A stretch of 64,000 nucleotides of DNA, from the NCBI RefSeq assembly GCF_003711105.1, contig NZ_CP023865.1, forward strand, positions 6,478,501 to 6,542,500. The letters are read 5' to 3'. Below the pieces are notes generated by a model. The model had not been told where the DNA came from and did not search any database. It was given only the letters and a program-made list of their open reading frames with translations. This document shows, piece after piece, positions 43,830 to 52,337 of the stretch (position 1 is its first letter; each line of letters starts with the position of its first letter). The position numbers were made by a program, and so were the translations under genes. This DNA is from Actinoplanes teichomyceticus ATCC 31121. GTDB lineage: Bacteria; Actinomycetota; Actinomycetes; Mycobacteriales; Micromonosporaceae.

Positions 43830-44886
43830 CGCCCCGACGATCCGCCCCGTCCCCGGCCTCGTCCCCACCCCGCACGCGGCTTCCGCCACCGTCCCCGGAC
43901 CGGTGCCCGGCTACGGTTCGGACCCGGCCGACGCCCCCGCCTCGAACCCCGCCCCCGTTACCGTCCCCGGCGTCGTCCCCACGTCCAGCTCCGTCCCGCC
44001 CGCCGTCCCCACTACCGTCCCGATGGCCGCCCTGGCACCGGCACTGCGCGCCGACGGGTCTCCCGGATCGGTGTGGCTGACCGGACAGCAGCAATCTCGG
44101 GCGCTACGCCGAGGCCGGTACACCCCGGAGTCGATCACCCATCCGGGCAAGATGCTGCCCACCATCGCCCGCTACGCCATCCACACCTACACCGACCCCG
44201 GCGACCTCGTCCTCGATCCGATGGCCGGCATAGGCACCACCATGGTCGAAGCCATGCACCTCGACCGCCACGGCGTCGGCGTCGAGTACGAAGCCCGCTG
44301 GGCCGCGCTGGCCGCCGCCAACATCGCCCTCGCAGAGAAGGCTGGCGCTCCCGGCACCGGCGCCATCTACACCGGCGACTCCCGGCACCTGCCCTCACTG
44401 CTACCGCCACAGGTCCGCGGCCAGGTCGCACTCGTCATCACCTCACCGCCGTACGGGCCGTCCACCCATGGCCACGTCCGCACCCCCGGCCCGAGGCGCG
44501 GGAAGGTTCGCAAGATCCACCACCGGTACGGAGACTCCGACAACCTCGCCTACCGCAATCACAACGAACTGACCGAGGGCTTCACCGAGATCCTCGCCGG
44601 ATGCCGGGCGACCTTGCGACCCGGCGGGCACGTCGTCGTCACCGCCCGCCCTTACCGGCGCCACGGCGAACTCATCGACATCCCCGGCATGGTCGTCGCC
44701 GCCGGACATGCCGCCGGGCTCGAACTGGTCGAGGAATGCGTCGCGCTGATGGCCGGCGTCCGCGACGGAGTCCTCGTACCTCGAGCGTCCTTCTTCCAAC
44801 TGAAGAACGTCCGCGACGCCATCGGCAGCGGAGACCCCCAATGGATCCCGCAGCACGAAGACGTCCTGATTCTGCGGGTCGGATGA
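43822..44886 (+). CDS. DNA methyltransferase (amino-methyltransferase, TSPPY type)
   Basis: 354 residues. A Pro/Val-rich N-terminal 70 residues is followed by HPGKMLPTIARYAI, SAM-binding motif I LVLDPMAGIGTTMVEA near 130, acidic VGVEYE, catalytic motif IV VITSPPYGPS near 205, and LRPGGHVVVTARP. This is the signature of N4-cytosine or N6-adenine methyltransferases. No restriction enzyme is adjacent, so it may protect the element from host restriction or mark its DNA. It is in one operon with xis and int. Confidence 0.85.
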   Translation: MSDAPTIRPVPGLVPTPHAASATVPGPVPGYGSDPADAPASNPAPVTVPGVVPTSSSVPPAVPTTVPMAALAPALRADGSPGSVWLTGQQQSRALRRGRYTPESITHPGKMLPTIARYAIHTYTDPGDLVLDPMAGIGTTMVEAMHLDRHGVGVEYEARWAALAAANIALAEKAGAPGTGAIYTGDSRHLPSLLPPQVRGQVALVITSPPYGPSTHGHVRTPGPRRGKVRKIHHRYGDSDNLAYRNHNELTEGFTEILAGCRATLRPGGHVVVTARPYRRHGELIDIPGMVVAAGHAAGLELVEECVALMAGVRDGVLVPRASFFQLKNVRDAIGSGDPQWIPQHEDVLILRVG

Positions 44887-45155
44887 GCCGGTCCGCGGAA
44901 GCCGCGTCCGGCTCAACCGGCCAAGCTGCACCACCCGATCCATCGGTTCTTCTCTACACGGCGGAGCAAGCCGCCGCACTCCTGCAAATCAGTCCATGGT
45001 GGCTCCGCCGGAAGGCAACGGCCCGCCAGGTGCCGTGCACCTTCATCGGCAGGTACCTGCGGTTTTCGACGGCGGACCTTGAACACCTCATTCGAGCGAG
45101 CGTTCGCCCCGCTACGAGCAGAGCCGGGCACTCCACACCAGATCAACGGGCTTGA
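44883..45155 (+). CDS. xis: Excisionase-type helix-turn-helix protein
   Basis: 90 residues starting ATGA-overlapped with the methyltransferase. It contains a MerR/Xis-type helix-turn-helix (LYTAEQAAALLQISPWWLRRKA, then PCTFIGRYLRFSTADLEHLI). The position just before the integrase supports a role in excision directionality. Confidence 0.85.
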   Translation: MSRSAEAASGSTGQAAPPDPSVLLYTAEQAAALLQISPWWLRRKATARQVPCTFIGRYLRFSTADLEHLIRASVRPATSRAGHSTPDQRA

Positions 45156-45234
45156 TCCCGCCGCCATCTGGCACGTCCATGGGGTCTGACCGCTACCACG
45201 GTCGCCCCCTTCCGCACGACAGCAAGGAGCCAAC

Positions 45235-46341
45235 ATGGCATGGGTAGAAAAACGCGGTGACGGCTACCGGGTCCGTTACCGACGGCCCGACGGCAGGGTC
45301 GGCACCGACAGCACGCACGCCAGCAAGAAAGCCGCCCAGACCCGCGCCACCGCCGTTGACGCTGAACAGCAGCAGGACACGTATATCGACCCCAGCAGCG
45401 GCAAGATCACCCTCCGCGAATGGGCGGACATGTGGCTGAAGATCCACCGTGTTAGCGCCACGACCACGGCGAAGTACAACAGCTATCTGAAGAACCACAT
45501 CCTGCCGGCCTTCGGTGACACCTCGCTCAACGCCATTACCCGGATGAGAGTCAAGAGCTGGGTCAACGAGGTCGGCGAAGGTCGGGCCTCCTCTACCGTG
45601 GTCGACATTCTCGCCCTGTTCTCCATGCTCATGGGCGAGGCCGTCGAGGAGCGGCGCATCAGCGCGAACCCCTGCCGGAGGCTCCGCCCGTCCGCCGATC
45701 ACAGGCCGGAACGGCCCTGGGCCACGCCAGCGCAGGTCCTCGCCATCGCTAACCACCTGAAACCGGCGGAGGCTCACCTCGTCATCACCGCGGCCTACAC
45801 CGGCATGCGTTGGGGGGAACTGGTTGGCCTCCAACGGCACAACTGCAAGCTCGACGACGCCCTGATCTACGTGGACCCAGACGTCGGCGCCCTTCACGAG
45901 GTCAGCGGCAAACTCGAACTCGGGTCTCCGAAAACTCCAGCCGCTGTCCGGCCCATCCTGCTGCCGCCATTCCTGGTCGCTCGGCTCCGCGAACACTTGG
46001 AGAGCCACGACAACTCCCACGTCTTCGTAGGTGAAGACGGCGGGCTGTACCGGCGCTCTAATTTCAGCCGCCGCTTCTGGCGACCCGCCACCGACGGATC
46101 GCCTGATGGACTGGTCGCGCCGGTCATCCCCGGCATGCACTTCCACGATCTCCGGCACACCCACAAGACCTGGATGATCGAGGACAGCGTTCCGGAAGCC
46201 GCTCAGGCGAAGCGGCTGGGCCATCGGCTACCGGGGGTTCGCGGCATCTACAGCCACGTCACCCCCGTCGTCGAACAGCGCCTCGTCGATGGCCTGCAAA
46301 AACGCTGGGAGAGCACCGCCAAACCCGAACCCGAGCGGTGA
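45235..46341 (+). CDS. int: Tyrosine-type site-specific integrase
   Basis: 368 residues. N-terminal arm-binding domain (VEKRGDGYRVRYRRPDGR), SAM-like core domain (WADMWLKIHR, TTTAKYNSYLKNHI), and catalytic residues Arg192 (TGMRWGEL), His304 and Arg307 (HDLRHTH), His330 (LGHRL) and Tyr339 (GIYSHVT). Complete and probably active. It ends 165 bp from the tRNA-Val 3' end, which is the expected attachment site. Confidence 0.95.
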   Translation: MAWVEKRGDGYRVRYRRPDGRVGTDSTHASKKAAQTRATAVDAEQQQDTYIDPSSGKITLREWADMWLKIHRVSATTTAKYNSYLKNHILPAFGDTSLNAITRMRVKSWVNEVGEGRASSTVVDILALFSMLMGEAVEERRISANPCRRLRPSADHRPERPWATPAQVLAIANHLKPAEAHLVITAAYTGMRWGELVGLQRHNCKLDDALIYVDPDVGALHEVSGKLELGSPKTPAAVRPILLPPFLVARLREHLESHDNSHVFVGEDGGLYRRSNFSRRFWRPATDGSPDGLVAPVIPGMHFHDLRHTHKTWMIEDSVPEAAQAKRLGHRLPGVRGIYSHVTPVVEQRLVDGLQKRWESTAKPEPER

Positions 46342-46405
46342 CCACATTTGCGACATAGTGGTGGTCAGCCGGGGAGCGAACAAATCAAACTCAGGAGTGG
46401 TCAGC
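46338..46405. repeat. Candidate integrase arm sites
   Basis: Direct repeats GTGGTCAGC at 46361-46369 and 46397-46405, with a related inverted copy (GGTGACCAC) at 46338-46346, between int and the tRNA. Spacing and position fit arm-type integrase or excisionase sites. Confidence 0.45.
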
Positions 46406-46451
46406 AGGACGTGACCGCCGCTGCTCCCCGATTGCTCCCAGAACTATGACA

Positions 46452-46491
46452 AAACACCCGCCGTCGTGGATCATGACGGCGGGTGTTTTTG
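46452..46491. terminator. Bidirectional Rho-independent terminator
   Basis: A stem of 15 pairs with a 9-base loop (ACACCCGCCGTC arm, complement GACGGCGGGTGT), with A's on the left and T's on the right. It can stop int transcription and the tRNA-Val transcript coming the other way. Confidence 0.9.
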
Positions 46492-46506
46492 CAGCTAGAT
46501 GCTATG

Positions 46507-46578
46507 TGGGCGATACTGGGATCGAACCAGTGACCTCTCCGGTGTGAACGGAGCGCTCTCCCGCTGAGCTAATCGCCC
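46507..46578 (-). tRNA. tRNA-Val (anticodon CAC)
   Basis: 72 bases form a full cloverleaf on the minus strand: 7-bp acceptor stem GGGCGAT/ATCGCCC, anticodon stem CTCCG/CGGAG with loop TTCACAC, and T stem ACTGG/CCAGT with TTCGATC. The CCA is not encoded. Its 3' end faces the integrase, so it is the probable attachment target; the tRNA stays intact after integration. Confidence 0.95.
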
Positions 46579-46644
46579 TCAACGAGATGGAACTCTACCG
46601 GACGGCGATCCCGCCGCGCGAATCGGGTCCCACCCCGCGCCGCT

Positions 46645-47052
46645 TCAGTGCTCGGCCAGCCAGTCCTGGGCGAACTGGATGAGGTCGACGCCCAGGCTGA
46701 TCCGGACGGTGGCCCAGACGATGCCGGTCACGAAGGCCATCCCGACGAGGCCGATCAGGGCGCGCAGCGCCAGGCTCTGCCGGGCGATCCAGTGCGTCCA
46801 GTTCTTCACGTGCCGCTTGGTGAACTCCAGCAGGTGCCGGGCCCAGGCGAACTCCAGGGCGAGGATGGCCAGCCCGAGGATCACGATGGCCCAGCCCGGG
46901 CCGGGGAACGGGATCAGCACGATGCCGATGGCCACGACCAGGCCGCCGAGCACCCCGATGCCGATCTTCAGAGCCAGCCGGCCGCTCGGGTTGGAGCGGA
47001 TACGGTCGAGCAGACGCACGTCAGAAGCCTTGTCGTCCGGTTTTACACCCAT
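46645..47052 (-). CDS. TIGR02611-type membrane protein
   Basis: 135 residues. Two close membrane helices flank the PFPGPGWAIVILGLAIL motif of this actinobacterial family, and a third helix lies near the C-terminus (LIGLVGMAFVTGIVW). Function unknown. First chromosomal gene beyond the tRNA. Confidence 0.85.
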   Translation of the reverse strand: MGVKPDDKASDVRLLDRIRSNPSGRLALKIGIGVLGGLVVAIGIVLIPFPGPGWAIVILGLAILALEFAWARHLLEFTKRHVKNWTHWIARQSLALRALIGLVGMAFVTGIVWATVRISLGVDLIQFAQDWLAEH

Positions 47053-47328
47053 TTCATCCCCCAGTGTCCGGGAGCCCCGTCACTACCCGGGAGGAATGGA
47101 CGTTACCGGAGTAAGTCAACTGCTGGACCACCCGACGCCGGGCGGAACCGAGTACATGGGCAGAACAGGACAAGATATCTAATTGCGTCCTGGGCGGCGG
47201 GGTTTTCGGAACCGTCTTCCCACTACTGGGTGAGATCAGCGTATGGCGGAGCGTAACGACAGGGATCACCTGAGTATGGGAAACGCGGGGTTCACCAGCC
47301 TCGCAGCGGTGCCGGGGGGAGTTCGTCC

Positions 47329-47760
47329 ATGAGTACCATTCGTCCAACGACCGTCGAGGTCGAAACCTCGCTGCGGCTCGTAGCGCCAGACGCGACGGCA
47401 CTGCCGGTGCGCGCCAGTCTTCGCTACGACCCGGCGGACCCGTACGCGGTGCACGTGTTGTTCCACGCAGAATCAGCCGGTGGGGAAGCCGTGAGCTGGT
47501 CCTTTGCGCGCGAACTGCTGGTCACCGGGCTCGACGAGCCGGCGGGTATCGGCGATGTCCGGGTGTGGCCGTGGGCCACGCCGCGCGGGGACTTCGTCGC
47601 CTTGGCGTTGTCGTCGCCGGACGGCAATGCGCTGTTCGAGGTGCCCCGCAGTGTCCTGGTCCGATTCCTGCGGCGCACCTATGTGGTGGTGCCGCGCGGA
47701 CGGGAATCCGAACACCTGGATGTGGACGCGGCGGTCAACCGGCTGCTGGCCGGCCGGTGA
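47329..47760 (+). CDS. SsgA-family sporulation and cell-division regulator
   Basis: 143 residues, the usual length of SsgA-like proteins. The pattern VPVRASLRYDPADPYAVHVLF, VSWSFARELL, DVRVWPW and FEVPRSVLVRFLRRTY is typical; the short N-terminus is closest to SsgB. SsgB recruits FtsZ at sporulation septa, and the family is found only in morphologically complex actinomycetes. Own terminator at 47776. Confidence 0.92.
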   Translation: MSTIRPTTVEVETSLRLVAPDATALPVRASLRYDPADPYAVHVLFHAESAGGEAVSWSFARELLVTGLDEPAGIGDVRVWPWATPRGDFVALALSSPDGNALFEVPRSVLVRFLRRTYVVVPRGRESEHLDVDAAVNRLLAGR

Positions 47761-47775
47761 TACGCGACCGACGAG

Positions 47776-47820
47776 AAGGGCGACCCGCACGGACTCTGCC
47801 GGTCCGGCGGGTCGCCCTTT
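47776..47820 (+). terminator. Rho-independent terminator after the ssgA-like gene
   Basis: GGGCGACCCGC pairs with GCGGGTCGCCC across an 18-base loop, with A's before and TTT after. It lies 15 bp past the stop. Confidence 0.85.
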
Positions 47821-47957
47821 ATCCGAGAAAGGTCGGTCTCTCCAAAAAGGGATCGGAATCGGACGTATAGCGAATACCGAGGCACCAATCAGACAAATAC
47901 CCCGGTCGGTGCAGTAAGGGATGCGTCGATGCCCTCCGACGGTTACCGTCAGGCACG

Positions 47958-48851
47958 ATGTCAGCACTCATTCACCGCGCCGAGCGCGCGTCAGCCTCTA
48001 CGCCGCCCGAGTGGGCGGGGGTCGGTGCCTGCGCCCTGCCGGTGGCGGCCGGAGCCGCCACCGGGCTGCTCGAGTGCCATGCGCTCGTGCTGAACCCCAC
48101 TGGGCCCTTGCTAGCCGACGTCGATTTCACTTCCCACCTGGCCGGACCGGGAACCCTGCTCTGGGTGCGCCCCGGGCAGGCCCTCCACTTCGACGTCCCG
48201 GCGTCGCCGCCCGCGGCGGCCGGCGACGCCGTGACGATCGTCTTCCGGCCGGGCCTGTTCGCGCCGGACGAGCTTCCCGGCCTGGCGCCCGACGATCCGG
48301 TCGGCCCGGCCCGCAGCCCGCTGATCCTGCCGGATCCGGCGGTCTTCCGCGCCGCGATGGACCACCTCGCCGCCGATGTGGCGGGCCCGCCGGGCCGGGT
48401 CGCCGCCGCGCTGCTGCGCCACCAGCTCGCCGCCCTGCTGCTGCGGCTGCGGCTGCTGGACGACTCCGGCAGCGATCCCGGCAACGTGGAGGGCCGCACC
48501 TTCGAGCGCTTCCGCCGCCGGCTGGAAGCGCGGTATGCGTACAGCCGCCGGGTCGAGGACTACGCCGCCGAGCTCGGATGTTCCGTCCGCACCCTGACCC
48601 GGGCCAGCCTGGCGATGACCGGGCGCACCGCCAAACAGGTGGTCGACGACCGGGTGGCCCTGCAGGCCCGCCGGCTGCTGGCGGCCACCGATCTGTCGGT
48701 GGCCGAGGTGGGGCGCAGCCTCGGCTTCGGCGAGCCGACCAACTTCGGCCGCTTCTTCCACCGGGAGACCGGGCTGAGCCCGGGCCAGTTCCGGGCCCGC
48801 TTCGCCGACCGCCCGGGCGGGATTCCGGGGCCACGCCAGCCCTGGGACTAG
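47958..48851 (+). CDS. AraC-family transcriptional regulator
   Basis: 297 residues. An N-terminal cupin-like sensing domain (WVRPGQALHFDVP) is followed by a C-terminal double helix-turn-helix (about 195-280: YAAELGCSVRTLTRASLAMTG, VAEVGRSLGFGEPTNFGRFF, TGLSPGQFR). Ligand and target unknown. Confidence 0.88.
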   Translation: MSALIHRAERASASTPPEWAGVGACALPVAAGAATGLLECHALVLNPTGPLLADVDFTSHLAGPGTLLWVRPGQALHFDVPASPPAAAGDAVTIVFRPGLFAPDELPGLAPDDPVGPARSPLILPDPAVFRAAMDHLAADVAGPPGRVAAALLRHQLAALLLRLRLLDDSGSDPGNVEGRTFERFRRRLEARYAYSRRVEDYAAELGCSVRTLTRASLAMTGRTAKQVVDDRVALQARRLLAATDLSVAEVGRSLGFGEPTNFGRFFHRETGLSPGQFRARFADRPGGIPGPRQPWD

Positions 48852-49057
48852 CCGAATCGCGAACGGCTCCGGCCGGCTCGTGGCCGCGCCCTTTCCGGGG
48901 TACGGCCGGTGGGGCGGGCGCCCCCGGCCCCACCGGTCGTACCGGGAAAGGGACGGACCGTGAGCGTCCGCGGCCGGGACGCCCGTCTTCTGCCGGAATT
49001 CCCACATCGCCCTGGGGTATGTGCACCCGGGATGCGGGGGCGAGGCAGAATAGTCGG

Positions 49058-49513
49058 GTGCAGATCTCCGCGCGCGGCGACTACGCGGTCCGGGCAGCCC
49101 TGAGCTTGGCACAGGCCTACCCGTCCCTGATGTCCGCCCAAGCCATTGCCCAGGACCAGGACATGCCTCGCAAGTTCCTCGAGGCCGTGCTCGCCGATCT
49201 GCGCCGCGCCGGGGTGGTGCGGGCGCAGCGCGGCGCGGAGGGTGGATACACGCTGTCGCACCCACCGCGGGACGTGACGATCGGCCAGATCCTGCGCGCC
49301 GTCGACGGCCCGCTGGCCGGCGTGCGCGGCCTGCGGCCGGAGGAGACGCAGTACGCCGGCGCCGCGGAGAACCTGCCGAGCCTGTGGGTGGCGGTGCGCG
49401 CCGCGGTCCGCGAGGTGGTCGACGAGGTGAGCCTGGCCGAGCTGATCAGCGGCCGGATGCCGGCCCACGTGCGCAAGCTGACCACCCGCCCGGACGCCTG
49501 GCAGCCACGCTGA
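49058..49513 (+). CDS. Rrf2-family transcriptional regulator
   Basis: 151 residues from GTG 49058. Winged helix ISARGDYAVRAALSLA, IAQDQDMPRKFLEAVLADL, GYTLSHPPRDVTIGQILRAVDG. There are no cysteines, so unlike IscR or NsrR it cannot hold an iron-sulphur cluster. Target unknown. Confidence 0.88.
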   Translation: MQISARGDYAVRAALSLAQAYPSLMSAQAIAQDQDMPRKFLEAVLADLRRAGVVRAQRGAEGGYTLSHPPRDVTIGQILRAVDGPLAGVRGLRPEETQYAGAAENLPSLWVAVRAAVREVVDEVSLAELISGRMPAHVRKLTTRPDAWQPR

Positions 49514-49585
49514 CGTTTGTCGAAACGTCCGATCGGGAACCGTGCGTGCACCGCACCAATCGTTCCTGCGAAGGAGACGTTTCCG

Positions 49586-49765
49586 ATGGGCCTCGTGTTC
49601 CGCAGCCGCAAGAAGATCGGCCCGCTGGTCCTGAACTTCACCGAGAACGGCTTCTCGTCGTGGAGTCTCAAGGTCGGCCGCTGGTCCTGGAACTCCCGGA
49701 CCCGCGCACACCGCGTCGACCTGCCCGGCCCGCTGTCCTGGAAGCAGGACAGGTCGCGCTCATGA
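49586..49765 (+). CDS. DUF4236-like small protein
   Basis: 59 residues with AAGGAG 9 bp before ATG 49586. FRSRKKIGPLVLNFTENGFSS matches the start of DUF4236 proteins. Basic and soluble. Its stop overlaps the tail of the convergent gene by 6 bp. Confidence 0.7.
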   Translation: MGLVFRSRKKIGPLVLNFTENGFSSWSLKVGRWSWNSRTRAHRVDLPGPLSWKQDRSRS

Positions 49766-50659
49766 CGGCCTGATCAGCACGTCGCCACCGAGCCGGCCGT
49801 GCTCCGGCTCACGGGCCACCACCCCGGCGTCGAGCATCAGATGCAGCACCCGGGTCGCGTCCGCGGCCCGGTAGACCGTCTCGGTCAGCGTGAACGTGCG
49901 CAGGTCGCTCACCGTCGCCGCCCCCACCTCGGCCAGATATGCCAGGATCTCCCGGCGCAGCGGGCCGGGGTGCGGCCGCAGCGAGATGTCGATCAGGTGG
50001 CGTTCCGGGTCGGCCGGGTCACGCAGGCGCACCCCGGCGAACTCGTCGACCGCCCACAGCGCCTCCTTGAAACCCTCCAGGCTCCGGCCCGATCCGGTCG
50101 CGAACACCAGCACCTGCCCGGGCTCCTCCCCGGTGGCCAGCTCCGCCGCGGTGACCAGCGGGAAGCCGGCCGCGCGGTACGGCCCGACCGGGGTGCCGGG
50201 CGCCAGCACCAGCAGCGCCTCGGCCGGGCGGCCGGCGGCCAGCGCCGCCACGGTGCGCACCGCGGGCGGTTCGCCCGCCGCCCCGGCGTCGAGGAAACCC
50301 AGCACGGGTACGCCACTCGCCCCGGCCGCCCGCAGCGCGACCTCGCACCGCGCGTCCGTGCCGCCGCCGACGCCCAGCACGGACAGTCCCGCCCCGGCGC
50401 CCGCCTGCCGCTGCACCTCGCCGAGCCGGTCAGTGATCGTCGTCATGTCCTGGCCGACGGCCACCATGGACAGCTCGCGCCCGCGGGCCAGATCGGGCAG
50501 GTCGGCGAGCACCCGGACCGCCGCCCCGGCCGCCGCCCCGCCGTCCGCGTCGGCGTATCCGTGCAGGTAGATGGCGCGGCGGCCGCGGTGCAGGGCACCC
50601 GGGGCCCACGCTTGCAGGCGCCGGATCAGCAGTTCCCGTTTGACCGTCGTGACAGACAT
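49760..50659 (-). CDS. Conserved hypothetical protein with C-terminal winged helix
   Basis: 299 residues from ATG 50659. The N-terminal two thirds look like an alpha/beta domain with Gly-rich loops (LSVLGVGGGTDAR, VLVFATGSGRSLEGFKEAL). The last 90 residues (LRREILAYLAEVGAATVSDL, RVLHLMLDAGVVAREPEHG) look like a winged helix. No catalytic motif. Function unknown. Confidence 0.6.
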   Translation of the reverse strand: MSVTTVKRELLIRRLQAWAPGALHRGRRAIYLHGYADADGGAAAGAAVRVLADLPDLARGRELSMVAVGQDMTTITDRLGEVQRQAGAGAGLSVLGVGGGTDARCEVALRAAGASGVPVLGFLDAGAAGEPPAVRTVAALAAGRPAEALLVLAPGTPVGPYRAAGFPLVTAAELATGEEPGQVLVFATGSGRSLEGFKEALWAVDEFAGVRLRDPADPERHLIDISLRPHPGPLRREILAYLAEVGAATVSDLRTFTLTETVYRAADATRVLHLMLDAGVVAREPEHGRLGGDVLIRPS

Positions 50660-50737
50660 GCCGGTTGTTCTACCCCGTCCACTTCGCACCCCGCGGCACA
50701 CCCCGGGACTTGTACCTAAGGTAGTCACACGAGCACT

Positions 50738-52246
50738 ATGAGGTACGTGCCTCCACCGCTCGCCGCACTCACCGCCCGGGCCCAGACCCTGACGTCGGCC
50801 GGTGACCTCGCGGGTGCCCGGGCCGTGCTGACCGAGATCCTGCGCAGCGCCGACGCCGACCCGCGCCGCGCCACCGCCGAGCTGGCCGTCGCCGCGGCCC
50901 TGTTGGCCCGGGTCCTGATCGCCCTCGGCGACCCGCAGTCGGCCCGGCTCTGGGCCGCCTTCGCACACGCCGCCGAGGAACAGCTGCACGGCCCCCGGGA
51001 CGAGCGGACCATCGCCGCCGCCGCCACCCACGCCGCCGTCCTGTACCGCGTCGGGCAGTACGGCCGGGCCGCTCTGGTCTATCACGACCTGGTCGGCGCG
51101 CTGGCCCGGATCGACGATCCGGACTCGCCGCGACTGCTCGCCGCGGAAGCCGACCTGGCCACCGCCGAGCACGCCGCCGGCCACTGCGCGGCGGCCCGGT
51201 CCCGGCTGACCGGCGCCTGGCGGCGGCACCGCGACCGGTACGGCGAGGCCGCCCCGGCCGGGATCAAGATGCTGGCCCGGCTGGGCGCGATGGAACGCGA
51301 GTGCGGCCGGGAGGCGGCGGCCCGCGAGCACCTGGCGGCCGCCCGGCGGCTCGGCGAGCTGCACCTGCCGGCCGGGCACCCGCTGGCCCGGCAGGCCGCC
51401 GCGGTGGCCGCCGGCGAACGCTCCGGCCGGCACACCTGCGGCCGGATGACCCGGCCCGGCCGCGACGACGACACGCAGCCGCGACCCGGCCGGTTCCGCC
51501 CGTTCCCGCGCCGTCCCACGGTGCCCGATCCGGCGCGGGCGCGGCCCGGGCGGGCGTTCCCCGCGGCGCCCGACGACACCCTGGACGACGCCATCCAGCC
51601 GCCACCCGACAGCCGGGCCACCGACCCGCACGGCACGGTCCACCGGCAGCCGTTCCCGCTGAGCGACCCGAGCCTGCCCGGTGACGTGACCGGCCGGCAC
51701 GCCCGGGCGGACACCCCGCCACCGCTGCCCGGCCACCGCGCCCCGGGCAGCCGGCCGGCGCCGCGCGGCACCGCCCCGGCCGCCGTGCCGGTCGGCTCCT
51801 TCGGCGAGCGCGGCAGCCACCCGGCGCTGCTGGCGGCCGCGCTGGCCGGCGGTGTCGCGACGGCCGCGGCGGTGGTGATCGTGACCCTGCCGGACGCGGA
51901 CCGGACCGGCACGCCACCGGACGCCCCACCGGCGGGCACCGCCCCGGTCCGGGCGACGGTCGTCACCGCCGGGCCGGGTGCGCCCGGTTCGCCGCAGCGG
52001 GTGACGCTGCGGGACAACGGCGCCAGCGTGACCCTCACCTGGGCGTACCCTGCCGCGGCGACGGGCCCGGTGGTGATCTCCGGGGGCCGGGCCGGGCAGG
52101 CGCCGGCCGAGTTCCAGCGGCTGCCGACCGGCGCGGCCGACTTCCAGGTGTACAGCCTGAACCAGCGGCTGAACTACTGCTTCACCGTCGCGGTGCGCTG
52201 GCCCGGCGGGCTGGCCTCCTCCGCGCCGGTGTGCACCGCCCGGTGA
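50738..52246 (+). CDS. TPR-like protein with membrane anchor and C-terminal beta domain
   Basis: 502 residues. Residues 1-225 are TPR-like helical pairs (AGDLAGARAVLTEILR and similar), followed by a Pro/Arg-rich linker, one membrane helix (about 365-388), and an exterior fibronectin-type-III-like domain (VTLRDNGASVTLTWAYPA, YCFTVAVRW). TPR inside and beta domain outside fits an envelope signalling or scaffold role. It is upstream of the TPR-GGDEF gene on the same strand. Confidence 0.65.
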   Translation: MRYVPPPLAALTARAQTLTSAGDLAGARAVLTEILRSADADPRRATAELAVAAALLARVLIALGDPQSARLWAAFAHAAEEQLHGPRDERTIAAAATHAAVLYRVGQYGRAALVYHDLVGALARIDDPDSPRLLAAEADLATAEHAAGHCAAARSRLTGAWRRHRDRYGEAAPAGIKMLARLGAMERECGREAAAREHLAAARRLGELHLPAGHPLARQAAAVAAGERSGRHTCGRMTRPGRDDDTQPRPGRFRPFPRRPTVPDPARARPGRAFPAAPDDTLDDAIQPPPDSRATDPHGTVHRQPFPLSDPSLPGDVTGRHARADTPPPLPGHRAPGSRPAPRGTAPAAVPVGSFGERGSHPALLAAALAGGVATAAAVVIVTLPDADRTGTPPDAPPAGTAPVRATVVTAGPGAPGSPQRVTLRDNGASVTLTWAYPAAATGPVVISGGRAGQAPAEFQRLPTGAADFQVYSLNQRLNYCFTVAVRWPGGLASSAPVCTAR

Positions 52247-52337
52247 GCGCGCAACCGGTTTGCACCCGGCCGGGACCCCCGCTGCCACCGCGCCACGGGA
52301 GTGTTGACGGTCACGGCGACGACAGGAAGCAGGGGCA

